A stretch of 64,000 bases of DNA from Alistipes sp. (GTDB lineage: Bacteria > Bacteroidota > Bacteroidia > Bacteroidales > Rikenellaceae), in the NCBI GenBank assembly GCA_021201825.1, contig JAJQED010000004.1, positions 62,001-126,000 of the forward strand, written 5' to 3'. Below are positions 18,301 through 28,092 of the stretch, in pieces (position 1 is the first letter of the stretch; each line of letters starts with the position of its first letter). The notes under the pieces were generated by a model. That model worked only from the letters and a program-made list of their open reading frames with translations, did not search any database and was not told where the DNA came from. The position numbers were made by a program, and so were the translations under genes.

Positions 18301-20478
18301 TGGGAAGAGGATAATCAGTCAGAAGCGTCTCCCAAAATGGTTAAAGGACTTCAGATAAGAAAGAAGAATCTTATATCAAAGATAGCCGATGTCAATTATC
18401 AAATGGAAAAGAGGAGAGATGATACAGTTGATTTTGACAAAATGGGAATAGACCATATAATAGTAGACGAATCACATATTTTTAAAAATTGCCCTTTTAA
18501 TACACGCCACACTATGGTGTCCGGCTTGGGTAATCCCACCGGCAGCCAACGTGCTTTAAATATGCTTTACAGCATCCGATACTTGCAGGACAAATACGAC
18601 TGCGATCTTCAGGCAACCTTCATGTCGGGTACGACCATATCAAACTCTCTTTCGGAGAAATATATACTTCATAAATATCTCCGTCCGCGAGCCCTTGAAA
18701 AACAAGGTCTAAAATCTTTCGATGCATGGATAGCAACTTATGCCCGTAAAAGCAGAGAATTTGAAGTGGACGTAACGGGCCGTATTGTTCTGAAGGAACG
18801 TTTTAGGTATTTCATTAAAGTACCAGAATTGTCTCGTTTTTACCGTGAAATCACCAATTATTTCGGGAACGAAAATAAAGAGATAGCAGAGCCGGATATC
18901 GAATATAAAGTCCACCTTCTGGAGCCTACACCGGAGCAGTTATCATTTCGAGATGATTTGATAAAGTTTGCTGTCACTGGCGATGCTAAGTATCTGGGAC
19001 TGGATGAAATTTCAGACTCGCAGCATAAAGCAAAAATGCTAATAGCCACCAGTTACGCTAATAAGATGGCTGTTGATATGAGATTAATCGACGCCGGATT
19101 ATACCATGATCATCCAAATAATAAAGCAACGGTGTGTGCTCAAAATATTGCAGAGAGTTACCATCGGCATCAAGGCAAAGCAAATCAACTCCTTTTTTGC
19201 GATTTAGGTACTTACAAAAAAGACGAGTGGAATGTATACTCGGAGATTAAACGTAAACTAATCCAAGACCACGGCTTTAAGCCAACTCAAATAAGATTCA
19301 TTCAGGAGACAAGCGATGCGGTGTCTAAATCCAATATGGTCGATGCCTTCAATCAACGCCAGATACAAATCCTTATGGGTTCTACCAGCACCCTCGGAAC
19401 GGGAGTAAATGGACAGGTACATACCTCTGATGTGCATAATCTTGATATACCATGGAGATTTACAGATCTCGAACAACGGGACGCACGGGGAGCCAGACCC
19501 GGAAATAAATTCGCGCCAATGTATTCTGACAATAAGGTGATTTCTCATATATACGCTTCTAAATTATCGCTCGATTCCTATAAATTCAATCTGGTCCACT
19601 TAAAAAAGATGTTGGTGCGTCAATTAAAAGACGGAACTATAACCGATAGGACTATTGATGAGGGAGCGATAAGTGGTGCGTACGGTGTGGATTTCGACCA
19701 TTTCATTGGAGAACTTACGGAAAATCCGGATTTGATTGAAAAATCAAAGGTTGAAGCAAGGATAAAAAGACTACTCAACGAAAGGTCCACTTTCCACATG
19801 GATCGATATTCTGCCGAAATCAAACTTGAAGCTACCGTAGAAGACATAAATAGGAAAGAGGGATTAATTGGGGATATGAAATCAGACCTGGAGCTTTTTA
19901 GTAAAGAGACCCAAAGTGTGGTGCAAAACTTTGGTTTAAAAGTTAAGGATGAGAATTGTCAAAACCCACATCAACTCTCGAAAGAACTTAATCGCTTGTC
20001 TCGCGAAACAGATACCAAAGGCCAATACTTTGTTGTTGGTTCTGTCTATGGATTTGATGTTGTACTGCATACTCGGAGAAATATCGTAGACGATTCAAAA
20101 CAAAACAGATTCTTTGTCCGTAGCAGGGGAAATTCAGGTTACATGTATTCATATAATCATGGCCAGATAGCGACCAGCGATCCGATACTAACTATATCAA
20201 ATTTTCATAAAGCTTTAGAGACCATTCCACAACTTATTGATAACAATAAACGGAAACTTAATGATATGATTTCCGACCGAAAAATACTTCAGGCAATAGT
20301 TGACAACTCGGACTGGCTTAAAGAAGAGCAATATAAGCAAGAGAAAGAAAACTTGGCAGCTCTCGATAAACGCTTAAAAGAGGCGATTGAAAAAAGAGAA
20401 AAATCAATTCTAAAGGAGGAAAATACCGTAGGGAAAACAACTACGGAAACCAAACAAATATCATTAACCAGCCGGTGA
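15376..20478 (+). CDS. Giant N6-DNA-methylase / SNF2-type helicase fusion
   Basis: 1700 aa. The N-terminal methylase-like domain has SAM motif I FLDPAAGTGIFS (about residues 131-142) and a degenerate catalytic motif SNIPFG at about 194 instead of NPPY/F. The C-terminal half is a superfamily 2 helicase: motif I HKVGGGKT (about 863), DEAH-like DESH (about 1031), SGTTIS (about 1080) and motif VI QRDARGARPG (about 1366), followed by a coiled-coil tail. Such proteins are conserved in Bacteroides ICEs; a role in protecting or remodelling incoming element DNA is plausible but unproven. Overlaps the DUF1896 gene. Confidence 0.88.
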   Translation: MAFFNSKQHLSDNLEAIGTAFELKNSGAVANERQLHILSKYSGFGGLPYILYPVDTNMQKKEFIDDPNLIPILEILYKTIEENSSDHLQYRKIVDNLRASVLTSFYTPGPIVSAMIDAVKSTGIQVNDFLDPAAGTGIFSKYVQTIYPASTRLNIEQDILTSLILSHLRPDDFNRMGIYENLEPQFNDHFDFVASNIPFGNHRVFDGSFTNIKDKAKNKSLERIHNYYFIKAIDSVRDGGLIAFLTTRAVLDTPGNDLIRKYIAEKCNFISAVRMPDNLFTAHSGTSAGTDIVILQKNSGKKYNAQRDKKITQLLSYKNQTYYNRHFWESQNVIYTSRQEGTNQYGKPAIKYLHAGTYEEIASETKRMLVADLNQYFDKELYTSIQKEPNSLIADFHKAKDQIVVEEKVRISKQSDSFLVRMGLVDSQTDSVNELIPFTGDLPVYPKEGMMVNYNGEIGVITNLKSSTKQFTPLKLSNMQKIQAEIYLDLRDAYRNLFFDEADNEKENEGLRKELNNSYNTFHKHFGNLNDRDNVKMILFDTCGREVLSLERFKDGEKKLADIFHHPVNFKVEEIIHTDNTVDAFALCLDKFADFNLSYITDLTGKSEATVIDELRGRIFFDPSKNKWEISERFLAGNIYEKIEQLNAVKDQYTADSPFDDSMQALINAIPKPIPFNQLDINFGERWLPMSIYNEFASELFQVTTRIEYNQLTDQFYILPEKENALINEKLAVKASSGTIDGVAIMGYAFNDTIPDLTKTILIDGKQQKVTDFEKMDACLNKVTQMREAFEAWHLKRPGEVKQNIVDIYNRKFNAQAIPEYDGSHLSLSDLNLENLGYDEIRPNQKNAVWMCLLNQGGIIDHKVGGGKTLIGCIAAHEMNRLKLRNKVVMLCLKANVDKVATEYMLAYPNDRLLYPSEDDFKPENRERLFYDMMNNDWSAIIMTHEQFGKIRQPLDVQYAVLMDELDSVDRNLQQWEEDNQSEASPKMVKGLQIRKKNLISKIADVNYQMEKRRDDTVDFDKMGIDHIIVDESHIFKNCPFNTRHTMVSGLGNPTGSQRALNMLYSIRYLQDKYDCDLQATFMSGTTISNSLSEKYILHKYLRPRALEKQGLKSFDAWIATYARKSREFEVDVTGRIVLKERFRYFIKVPELSRFYREITNYFGNENKEIAEPDIEYKVHLLEPTPEQLSFRDDLIKFAVTGDAKYLGLDEISDSQHKAKMLIATSYANKMAVDMRLIDAGLYHDHPNNKATVCAQNIAESYHRHQGKANQLLFCDLGTYKKDEWNVYSEIKRKLIQDHGFKPTQIRFIQETSDAVSKSNMVDAFNQRQIQILMGSTSTLGTGVNGQVHTSDVHNLDIPWRFTDLEQRDARGARPGNKFAPMYSDNKVISHIYASKLSLDSYKFNLVHLKKMLVRQLKDGTITDRTIDEGAISGAYGVDFDHFIGELTENPDLIEKSKVEARIKRLLNERSTFHMDRYSAEIKLEATVEDINRKEGLIGDMKSDLELFSKETQSVVQNFGLKVKDENCQNPHQLSKELNRLSRETDTKGQYFVVGSVYGFDVVLHTRRNIVDDSKQNRFFVRSRGNSGYMYSYNHGQIATSDPILTISNFHKALETIPQLIDNNKRKLNDMISDRKILQAIVDNSDWLKEEQYKQEKENLAALDKRLKEAIEKREKSILKEENTVGKTTTETKQISLTSR

Positions 20479-20504
20479 TCACCGGCTAAAATCAATTAAT
20501 CATT

Positions 20505-21524
20505 ATGAAATACTTTTTTATCTGCCTGTCGGCAGTAGGGCTACTTTTTGCCTGCGACAAAGCAACCGAAAGCAACCACTTACATGATGGCCTGCCTGTC
20601 TCGATCACATTCGATGATGCATCGGATGCTCCAGATACAAGGGCATTTTTCCAAACGAGCGCCAATGCGGAAACATGGGAAAAGAACCTAACCAGTCTTG
20701 TAGTGTATGTTTTCAATCCAACGGGAGGGATCGTGGTTGAACGTAATTTTACCAGCGCAGAAATTACAGCTAAAAAAGCTGATTTTTTTGTACCACGTTC
20801 GGCAGCAGGGTTAGCATGCGAATTTTACGCAGTGGCTAACATTCATCCCGGAAGCGTCACTACCAAAACAGAGTTATTGGCGAAAGTGGAAAATATTGCT
20901 CAACAGTATAACGGGACGTTTGATGACGTAAATACAAAATCGGTTCGAACTGCCGGATTTACAATGTCGGGTAATACTTCTAAGACAGTCGGTAACTCCG
21001 ACACTAAAACCAGTGTGGCAATAACGCTAAAACGTACCGTGGCTAAAATTGCTATTCAAACTTCACTGCATTCTGATTTCTCATCCAAATACCCCGGTAA
21101 CGTAAAAGTTAATTCCGTAGTGATTTCAAAAGGTGCCATGCAATCTTCCATAGTTAAAAAAGGCAGTAATGTTAGTACAGGAACTATGACCTTTAATCAC
21201 ACCCAGTCACCTGAAGAGCAAAGCGGTAAATTCAACAACCTGTTTTATGTTTATGAAAATGGAGAATTACCTGCCGGAGACCGTGTTTTTGTAACAATGG
21301 AAGCTATATATGACCATGATGGTGATTTTGCCACCACCACAGATCAGACTCCTATTACATACACATTCGAATTGGACGGCAGTAGCGGAGGTAAAATCGA
21401 CCGTAATGGTTATTACCGTATAGCAGTTTCACTTAACGGTCTCACAGGTTCTGAAATATCTTCAGCCATAACAGTGGCCGAATGGGAAACACCCGCAACT
21501 CAAAATTTAACACTCGGCTCTTAA
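20505..21524 (+). CDS. FimA/Mfa1-like fimbrillin lipoprotein
   Basis: 339 aa with a lipoprotein signal (LLFAC, Cys at residue 17). The N-terminal domain contains SLVVYVFNPTGGIVVE and FFVPRSAAGLACEFYAVANI, matching the FimA-type fimbrial subunit family (PF06321) of Bacteroidales; such subunits are exported as lipoproteins and polymerized by donor-strand exchange after Arg cleavage. First gene of a five-gene cluster; its stop overlaps the next start (TAATG). Confidence 0.82.
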   Translation: MKYFFICLSAVGLLFACDKATESNHLHDGLPVSITFDDASDAPDTRAFFQTSANAETWEKNLTSLVVYVFNPTGGIVVERNFTSAEITAKKADFFVPRSAAGLACEFYAVANIHPGSVTTKTELLAKVENIAQQYNGTFDDVNTKSVRTAGFTMSGNTSKTVGNSDTKTSVAITLKRTVAKIAIQTSLHSDFSSKYPGNVKVNSVVISKGAMQSSIVKKGSNVSTGTMTFNHTQSPEEQSGKFNNLFYVYENGELPAGDRVFVTMEAIYDHDGDFATTTDQTPITYTFELDGSSGGKIDRNGYYRIAVSLNGLTGSEISSAITVAEWETPATQNLTLGS

Positions 21525-24325
21525 TGAACTCATTAAGAAATATATTCATAAGCTGCGTTTTGATCTTGCTCTTTGGTTTATTTTCATGCCAAAGCGTGAG
21601 TCTAACGATGCCGGATGAGCTCATTCCTGTCAGATTCGAAATAAATCCATCGAGCGAGTTAATAATCACAAGGAGCACTAATGAGATGATGATTAGGGAT
21701 GTTAACATTTTTTTCTTCGGCAGGAACAGTGGCGTTACTTACAGTTACTACCTTTTCAAGACCTCGTTTACCGCCAATCTGGTTCCCGATACATACGATG
21801 TATTCATCGTCGCCAACCACGGCCAGGAAATACCATCGATGAGCAAAGATCAGATAGAAGCTTTTGAGGTTAATTTTCGAAACTTTTCTGAAACTGATTA
21901 TCTACCAATGTCTGTGTCGACTCGGTTGGAAATAACCCCTGAAAAGAATCAAAGTGTCTCAACGATATTTTTGGAAAGATGCGTGGCACGGTTGGACTAT
22001 AATATAAATATCGATGCACAAGCATCGAATATCAAATTGCTCTCGGTCCAATTCAAAAATAATCCGTGTAAATCTACTCCGTTTGGAGATGCGTTAGTTT
22101 CTCCCGATAAAAATCACTACACAGATGGTTCTCTGAAAGACATATCATCAACTCCTTCTAATTTCTCCGGCAGGGTTTATCTGCTGGAGAATTTACAGGG
22201 AACGGTGAATTCGATTAAATCGGAAAAAGACAAGAATCTAAATTCTGCGCCTGGTCATGCCACGTATATGCAAATACGCGCAACCGACGGGCGTGAGGTG
22301 TATGATTATATGATTATGCTCGGGGAGAATACCATTAGCGATTTCAACGTTCGACGTAATACAGCCTTAACGCTAAATGTCTTAATTAAAGGGAAAGATG
22401 AACTGGACTCCCGAATTCATAATTATATAGTTGAGATCGTAGAGACAGAATTAAAATTGACCGACCTGAACAACATTCCAGACGTTAAACTGGAAGTTCT
22501 GGTCAACAGTAAAAGCGGTATATATGACTTAACCTGCCGTATCGAAGTCGATTGCATGGATAATAGTATGGTTATGATTGATGAGAATCGTACTAATAAC
22601 CATCAATTCCCTCTGCCGGTTAACAATATCAGGGAGGTGAATATTTTTACTTCATACGATGTAATAACGTCGGTAAATAATAATCTCATATATAGGGTTA
22701 TTATTGAGGATAATTTCGGCTTCAAACAGATACATACACAACAAGTTACTTTATATAACCATGTTGTTGTTACCTCGAATAATACCGATATATTTCCAGA
22801 TGCGGGGGGTATAAGGAATATTATAGGCTGTGATTATGTAACGTTCCCAGAAAGTGTCTCAACAGGGACATATCTTGTCATGGTCCCACATGGTGGAGTC
22901 TTTAGTTGTGATATTCAAGTAAATCGAGGTTATAGGTTCAAAGGATGGTATGAACATTCTTTAAATGACGGTTACATAACCCAGATAAGTGATATAGATT
23001 GGGATGATGCCGGTACACGTTTACGGAGTATTTGCTATGATATTGAAAAAGCAGCAATATTTATTTCCGTCGATCTCTCGATGATTAATTTAACCACACA
23101 AAACGAATTCGAGATAATACCGGAAGAAAATCAGATACTAATTTATGGTACGGAGAAATGTAGTATCAGGTTTACCCGAACTGGCATTCCTTTTAATGCA
23201 TGGCTTGACAAGGAGGGTAATATTCTTTCGACAAGCCAAATTTACTATTTTGAGCCGCAGGAGGATTTGCATCTAATAATGGACTATGAACAACCCCAAA
23301 GACTTGATGTAAACCAAACTGCAAACTGCTACATTATAGATATAAATAGCATTGATCCGGGTAAACCATATTGCTTCGACGGATCGGTAAAGGGAATAAA
23401 TAAAACTGTCGGCGACTTAAAAGCAACACCACATGTTGTGCATAGTGCTACCAGACTATGGGAAGATTATTATTATACCGGAGACCTGGTCACCCGCTGT
23501 GGAGTTTACGGAAACGATGTTGAATTTACTTTAACGGGTACTGCGGGAAATGCACTTATCGGTGTACTGGATGAGAACCGTAATATCGTGTGGTCATACC
23601 ATATCTGGATTGCCGACACCCAGCAAGTTGTAAACCCATCCAAGATGGTTGGACATAACGCAGAGTTTATGGCAGCCAATTTAGGTGCTCTAACCGTTAC
23701 CTCTCCCGGACTATATTATCAGTGGGGCCGAAAAGATCCATTCCCTGAAGCCTCGGATTCTCCAAGAAAGGTATACTATTATATAGATTATTATAAACAG
23801 TTTGTTAGTGCAGCAGATTTCGGTACAATACAATACGCAATCGCTAATCCGACTCACTTTATTTTAGGACGTGCCCAAACAAAATATGGATGGATGTTGA
23901 ACCATGACCCTACACTTTGGGGTAGTATTTATAATGGCAACGAATTTAATACCAAAACCATATATGATCCCTGTCCTCCCGGATACAGAGTTCCATACGG
24001 TCATATATTCGATTGCGTTACGATACCTTTTGAAAAAGTTATACATGAACAGGGCTACATTCACTATGACGCATCAGGTCCTTTGGGTCCTCCATCTTAT
24101 GTTTATCTGCCTTTAGGTGGTTCTTATTCATATTTGTGGGGAGAACATAAGTTTGTAAATCTAAAAGGTTCAATTATTTCAGCTTACGCTCCCTTAAATA
24201 CAGGTGCTACCGTCTCCTCACAAGGTCATAACATCGAAGTGCGAAATGATGGTTCCGTTGGAATGGATTTTAATACTGCGAATCTTACTTCGGCAGGTTC
24301 GAATGTAAGGTGTATAAAAGAATAA
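21524..24325 (+). CDS. Large fimbria-associated lipoprotein, DUF4906-like, C-terminal FISUMP-type domain
   Basis: 933 aa when started at the ATG overlapping the previous stop (MNSLRNIFIS); the longer track ORF overlaps the fimbrillin. Lipobox LFGLFSC at about residue 20. A FimA-like N-terminal fold is suggested by RFEINPSSELIITRS and the IRATDGREVYDYMI stretch. The C-terminus (LGALTVTSPGLYYQWGRKDP, YDPCPPGYRVP, VRCIKE) is a FISUMP-like lectin-fold domain. Likely a minor or tip fimbrial component. Paralogue of the gene at 28297. Confidence 0.75.
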   Translation: MNSLRNIFISCVLILLFGLFSCQSVSLTMPDELIPVRFEINPSSELIITRSTNEMMIRDVNIFFFGRNSGVTYSYYLFKTSFTANLVPDTYDVFIVANHGQEIPSMSKDQIEAFEVNFRNFSETDYLPMSVSTRLEITPEKNQSVSTIFLERCVARLDYNINIDAQASNIKLLSVQFKNNPCKSTPFGDALVSPDKNHYTDGSLKDISSTPSNFSGRVYLLENLQGTVNSIKSEKDKNLNSAPGHATYMQIRATDGREVYDYMIMLGENTISDFNVRRNTALTLNVLIKGKDELDSRIHNYIVEIVETELKLTDLNNIPDVKLEVLVNSKSGIYDLTCRIEVDCMDNSMVMIDENRTNNHQFPLPVNNIREVNIFTSYDVITSVNNNLIYRVIIEDNFGFKQIHTQQVTLYNHVVVTSNNTDIFPDAGGIRNIIGCDYVTFPESVSTGTYLVMVPHGGVFSCDIQVNRGYRFKGWYEHSLNDGYITQISDIDWDDAGTRLRSICYDIEKAAIFISVDLSMINLTTQNEFEIIPEENQILIYGTEKCSIRFTRTGIPFNAWLDKEGNILSTSQIYYFEPQEDLHLIMDYEQPQRLDVNQTANCYIIDINSIDPGKPYCFDGSVKGINKTVGDLKATPHVVHSATRLWEDYYYTGDLVTRCGVYGNDVEFTLTGTAGNALIGVLDENRNIVWSYHIWIADTQQVVNPSKMVGHNAEFMAANLGALTVTSPGLYYQWGRKDPFPEASDSPRKVYYYIDYYKQFVSAADFGTIQYAIANPTHFILGRAQTKYGWMLNHDPTLWGSIYNGNEFNTKTIYDPCPPGYRVPYGHIFDCVTIPFEKVIHEQGYIHYDASGPLGPPSYVYLPLGGSYSYLWGEHKFVNLKGSIISAYAPLNTGATVSSQGHNIEVRNDGSVGMDFNTANLTSAGSNVRCIKE

Positions 24326-24329
24326 GGCC

Positions 24330-24866
24330 ATGAAATATATAACATCATTCGCATTGCTTTTAATAATAGCGTTACCATTAAAAGCACAGTTTTACACGGT
24401 CAGGGCTGATGCCCTGACCGTTGCAACGGGAACCATTAAAACAGGTGTGGATATTTCAATAAACCAGAAATGGACCCTCGGAGCCGATATATCCTATAAT
24501 CCACTCAAACTTAAAAACTTTTCAATCAACCATGCAGCTTTAACTCTTAATGCAAAAAGATGGTTTTATGAAAGTTTCGTAGGATGGTATTACGGTCCTC
24601 ATATTTCTCTCTTCACTTACGACTTAAAACAAAAGGGTGATCATTACAAGGGAAATAGCATTGCGGCAGGTTGCACAGTGGGTTACCAGTGGGTGCTGTC
24701 TAACAGATGGAGCTTATATGCCGAAGCCGGATTAGGATTTATGTATTTGAAATATAACAGACGGCAAATTCATGTACCGGACGAAGAACATTTAACCTTT
24801 AAAAATGTCCGCAAAATAATATTATCTCCAACCATTGCAGGTGTCGGATTCTCTTATCTTTTCTAA
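24330..24866 (+). CDS. DUF3575 outer-membrane beta-barrel protein
   Basis: 178 aa with a cleavable signal peptide (ALPLKAQ). Alternating aromatic and hydrophobic strands (RWFYESFVGWYYGPHISLF, RWSLYAEAGLGFMYLKY) indicate a small 8-strand barrel. Matches DUF3575, which regularly accompanies the OmpA-like DUF3868 protein and fimbrillin genes in Bacteroides. Probably part of the fimbrial anchoring unit. It lies 4 bp after the previous gene and 2 bp before the next. Confidence 0.8.
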   Translation: MKYITSFALLLIIALPLKAQFYTVRADALTVATGTIKTGVDISINQKWTLGADISYNPLKLKNFSINHAALTLNAKRWFYESFVGWYYGPHISLFTYDLKQKGDHYKGNSIAAGCTVGYQWVLSNRWSLYAEAGLGFMYLKYNRRQIHVPDEEHLTFKNVRKIILSPTIAGVGFSYLF

Positions 24867-24868
24867 CT

Positions 24869-26518
24869 ATGGGTAGTATACGCATTTTAAGGTTTATAAT
24901 AACCTCTTGCATTGTATGTTTAATCTTGTCTTGCTCCGTAACAGGAGGTTTGGAAAGGAGGCAAAGCAAGGCATTTGCTTCACATCTGACAAAAGAGGAC
25001 AACACGGTAATAAGACAAGAATTGTCGGAGCAACTTTGGAAGGTCGAAAGTGACAGCACGTCATTTTACCTGGTTCCTTCAACGGTCAACCAAGATGGAG
25101 CCCCTGTTGGAATTATCCAAATGGAAAAAATAACAGTGTATTCAAAATCCAAAATGATACCGGAAAGGGAGGGTAACATCAGAATCGATTTTGTTGTCGA
25201 AATCCCTAAAAATTTACAGGGCACTTGTCGCAGTGTCACTCTGCAACCCTGTATAATCCAGGGAGACGAATTCATTAGATTGCAGGAATTAGTGATACGT
25301 GGTGCATTATTCAATAAGGTACAAAACCGGAACTACTGGCAGTTCAACCACTTTGCAGCGACAAAAAGCGATAGTATTGCACTTGAAAAGGCTTTTAATC
25401 GATTCATTAAATATCCATATCCCGAGCATGTCCGCGTGGACAGCATAATTAACAATCCGGCTTCAATCACCTTTCATTATTCTCAACAAATACCCACCGA
25501 TGGAATTTCCCCAAATGTAAAGATCGTCATGGAAGGAAGCGTCGCGGGCCTCGACGGAAGTTCGTATAAGATGCCAGTAACCGATACTTTGCAATACAAT
25601 ATTTCCTCAATGATAAATTTTATTGATACTACTGCACGTCATAAATTAAGAATCATTGACAAACATGTTGTAGCTACCGACCGGACATACCTCCAATTCT
25701 ACGCGAACGATAGCCAACTTATCGACACCCTGGGAGATAATAAACTGGAATTGGATAAAATAAAGAGTTTACTGGAACGGGTAATCGAACTTGACGAATT
25801 CCACGTAGACAGTATAATCATCACTGCGGCTGCTTCACCCGAGGGACATTACCACATAAATGAAAGGATAGCTAAAGAAAGGGCATTGTCCGTTCGTAAT
25901 TATATGGCGGAGCTTTATCCTGCATTGGAGGAGGGTTTGGTTGTTCAATGGATAGCCGAAGATTGGGATCACTTACGCCGACTTATTATCAATAGTGAGG
26001 CACTTTCCAATAAAGAGGCTATTATAACCATCATTGACACGGAAGAAGATGCCGATAAGCGGGAACGAAAAATACAAACAAACTACCCCATAGATTATAA
26101 ATATCTCCGCAGTGAGTTTTATCCCTTTTTAAGAACTGTGGATATTAAATGTAGTTTGCGCCGAAAGGATATGGTAAAAGACACCATTGTGACACGGGAA
26201 GTTGACTTGAATTATGCCCGCGGGGTTGATTTTTTAAGAAAACGAAAATATGGAGATGCTATAAGCATACTTTATGAATATCGCGACCGTAACACTGTTA
26301 TAGCTCTTATGTCCATGGGCAATAATGAGGCAGCTTTGGAGATACTGAATAAGATGGAGACCACTGCTATCCATGAATACTTGAAAGCTATATTAATGTT
26401 AAGGCTGGGGCGAAGAAAAGAGGGGTTTCAATGTTTTATCAATTCATGCAACCTCGACGAAAATATGCAGTTCAGGGCGAAGCTTGACCCGGAGATAAAC
26501 GAATTAATTACAAATTAA
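24869..26518 (+). CDS. DUF3868 / OmpA-like lipoprotein
   Basis: 549 aa. N-terminal lipobox LILSCS near residue 22. The N-terminal half resembles DUF3868. Residues about 300-360 carry an OmpA-like peptidoglycan-binding motif (SIIITAAASPEGHYHINERIAKERALSVRNYM). The C-terminus ends in TPR-like helices. With the DUF3575 barrel this forms the usual wall-anchored partner pair of FimA-type clusters. Confidence 0.78.
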   Translation: MGSIRILRFIITSCIVCLILSCSVTGGLERRQSKAFASHLTKEDNTVIRQELSEQLWKVESDSTSFYLVPSTVNQDGAPVGIIQMEKITVYSKSKMIPEREGNIRIDFVVEIPKNLQGTCRSVTLQPCIIQGDEFIRLQELVIRGALFNKVQNRNYWQFNHFAATKSDSIALEKAFNRFIKYPYPEHVRVDSIINNPASITFHYSQQIPTDGISPNVKIVMEGSVAGLDGSSYKMPVTDTLQYNISSMINFIDTTARHKLRIIDKHVVATDRTYLQFYANDSQLIDTLGDNKLELDKIKSLLERVIELDEFHVDSIIITAAASPEGHYHINERIAKERALSVRNYMAELYPALEEGLVVQWIAEDWDHLRRLIINSEALSNKEAIITIIDTEEDADKRERKIQTNYPIDYKYLRSEFYPFLRTVDIKCSLRRKDMVKDTIVTREVDLNYARGVDFLRKRKYGDAISILYEYRDRNTVIALMSMGNNEAALEILNKMETTAIHEYLKAILMLRLGRRKEGFQCFINSCNLDENMQFRAKLDPEINELITN

Positions 26519-26528
26519 TCTTTACATA

Positions 26529-26651
26529 ATGATAGAGGAAATGAATTTGATAGCCATAGTGCTAACACATGATCGCATATTAATAAACTATCATAGCCCA
26601 ATCAGTTCAGGAAGATTCAGAATCGGTTCAGGGGAAAACTTTCGGATTTAA
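26529..26651 (+). CDS. Possible 40-aa small protein
   Basis: Not in the ORF track (too short). ATG at 26529, 40 codons, starting MIEEMNLIAIVLTHDR and ending RIGSGENFRI. It fills the gap between the OmpA-like gene and the next CDS, whose ribosome-binding site AAAGGAG lies just after its stop. No family recognised; could be a chance ORF. Confidence 0.35.
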   Translation: MIEEMNLIAIVLTHDRILINYHSPISSGRFRIGSGENFRI

Positions 26652-26665
26652 AAGGAGTAATCTTT

Positions 26666-27865
26666 ATGGGAATCAGAATACCGAAAAAGGCCATCGCCGC
26701 TTATGATCCACAGGGATATGTAGTTGGGTTCGGAAGAGCGGCAAAAGAGTCAGAGTTAAAAGCGCAAAACGGTGATTTTATTATAGATCTTTGCCGTTCT
26801 ACCGAAAACTTCTCAGATTTTCCAAACCTCGAAATTGGTGAGGTGGAATTTCCTGATGAACAAGTTGGCTGGAATGTAACAAAGGACAGGCTTTCTGAAC
26901 TAATTGAATCTAATCCCAATAAGATTTCCTTACTTACAATGCCAGCCGCAGTATTGGAGGGAAATAAAAGTTCCATTTATAAGGAACAATATAAGCGGCC
27001 ATATCTGTTTTCTATATATGATTTTGAGAATCCGAAAAACCGCTCTAAACTCCGGGATATGGGATTTAAAGATGCACGTGGGGATATTAAACCTAATGAA
27101 CATGTAATAGCCAGGGGATGGCAGTTGGATGTTGTGCCAGCAGAAGCTTTTTTTGCGGAGTCGCGCAGGCTTCAAATCTTATATGGTATCAAAGAAATTC
27201 CTTGTCTTAGCGTGGAAAGACTACATCAACAATTTAATTATCAACAAGAGGCGGATATGGAAACTTATTATAGCGCCGGTTTACACGGGTCTATTAAGGA
27301 ACTTCCTTATCATAGACGTACTGGTATCATATGCGAAAAAATGTTGCCGGATATGACCACCGAGCAGTTACAATACATCCCGGGTTCGGTGCTTAATGAT
27401 AAATTAACGAGTAAAATTCTTAAAAATCATCCCGATGCCCTGGATTGGTTGGATAGAAGCTTGTTCACGGAAAAGCAAATACACACAGCTTTCTGTAATA
27501 GTAATTCACCACGGTCAGTCATAAAGTTTATGCATCCCAATATGCGTATCGATGAAAAAGAATGGAGCTCTGCCGTGAAAAAAGACCCTATTGTTCTCCT
27601 ATATGTTCCCGCACATCTGAAGAATGAAAAAATGTGTAGAAACATTTTATCATCTAATGTACCCATCCCGTCTTTGGTACTTGAAAAAATACCTTACCCG
27701 CAAGTAATTGTCGACTCGGTAAAGCATAATTCAAATATCGGTTATACTTCTACAATTGATGGTCTTTCGCCAGTAATTAAACAAGAGGTGGACCAATTAC
27801 TTATTAACGAAAGCAGGTTTCATAATGAACTTGATACTAACAAGAATAGGGGCATTACATTGTAG
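26666..27865 (+). CDS. Hypothetical protein with DUF4116-like repeats
   Basis: 399 aa, preceded by AAAGGAG 9 bp before the ATG. No signal peptide. The N-terminal 190 residues show no known motif. The C-terminal half has degenerate helical repeats of about 20-25 residues (ILKNHPDALDWLDRSLFTEK, AVKKDPIVLLYVPAHLKNEK, ILSSNVPIPSLVLEKIPYPQ) resembling DUF4116 helical repeats. It lies inside the fimbrial cargo block but lacks export signals, so it is probably cytoplasmic. Function unknown. Confidence 0.7.
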   Translation: MGIRIPKKAIAAYDPQGYVVGFGRAAKESELKAQNGDFIIDLCRSTENFSDFPNLEIGEVEFPDEQVGWNVTKDRLSELIESNPNKISLLTMPAAVLEGNKSSIYKEQYKRPYLFSIYDFENPKNRSKLRDMGFKDARGDIKPNEHVIARGWQLDVVPAEAFFAESRRLQILYGIKEIPCLSVERLHQQFNYQQEADMETYYSAGLHGSIKELPYHRRTGIICEKMLPDMTTEQLQYIPGSVLNDKLTSKILKNHPDALDWLDRSLFTEKQIHTAFCNSNSPRSVIKFMHPNMRIDEKEWSSAVKKDPIVLLYVPAHLKNEKMCRNILSSNVPIPSLVLEKIPYPQVIVDSVKHNSNIGYTSTIDGLSPVIKQEVDQLLINESRFHNELDTNKNRGITL

Positions 27866-27889
27866 TCACACCTTTAAAACTTAATAAAT

Positions 27890-28069
27890 ATGAAAAGACC
27901 AATAGTTATTATATACATTATCGCGCTAATTGGAGGATTACTATTTACCGGTTGTAGTTTGTATGAGAATACAGAGTATAAGGTTATCGAGCGTCCAGCG
28001 TTAAATACAGATGCGGATCCAGAAGATTGGGATGGCCACCATCCCGATATACCACAAATCGGGAATTAA
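27890..28069 (+). CDS. Small lipoprotein, 59 aa
   Basis: Too short for the ORF track. MKRPIVIIYIIALIGGLLF then the lipobox LLFTGCS (Cys at residue 22), followed by an acidic tail ending HHPDIPQIGN. Preceded by ACTTAATAAAT and 24 bp after the previous stop. Clear signal peptide and lipobox make it a credible gene. No family recognised; possibly a small surface or periplasmic accessory of the fimbrial cluster. Confidence 0.7.
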   Translation: MKRPIVIIYIIALIGGLLFTGCSLYENTEYKVIERPALNTDADPEDWDGHHPDIPQIGN

Positions 28070-28092
28070 TACGTCCTCCACGGTTTATAGTC

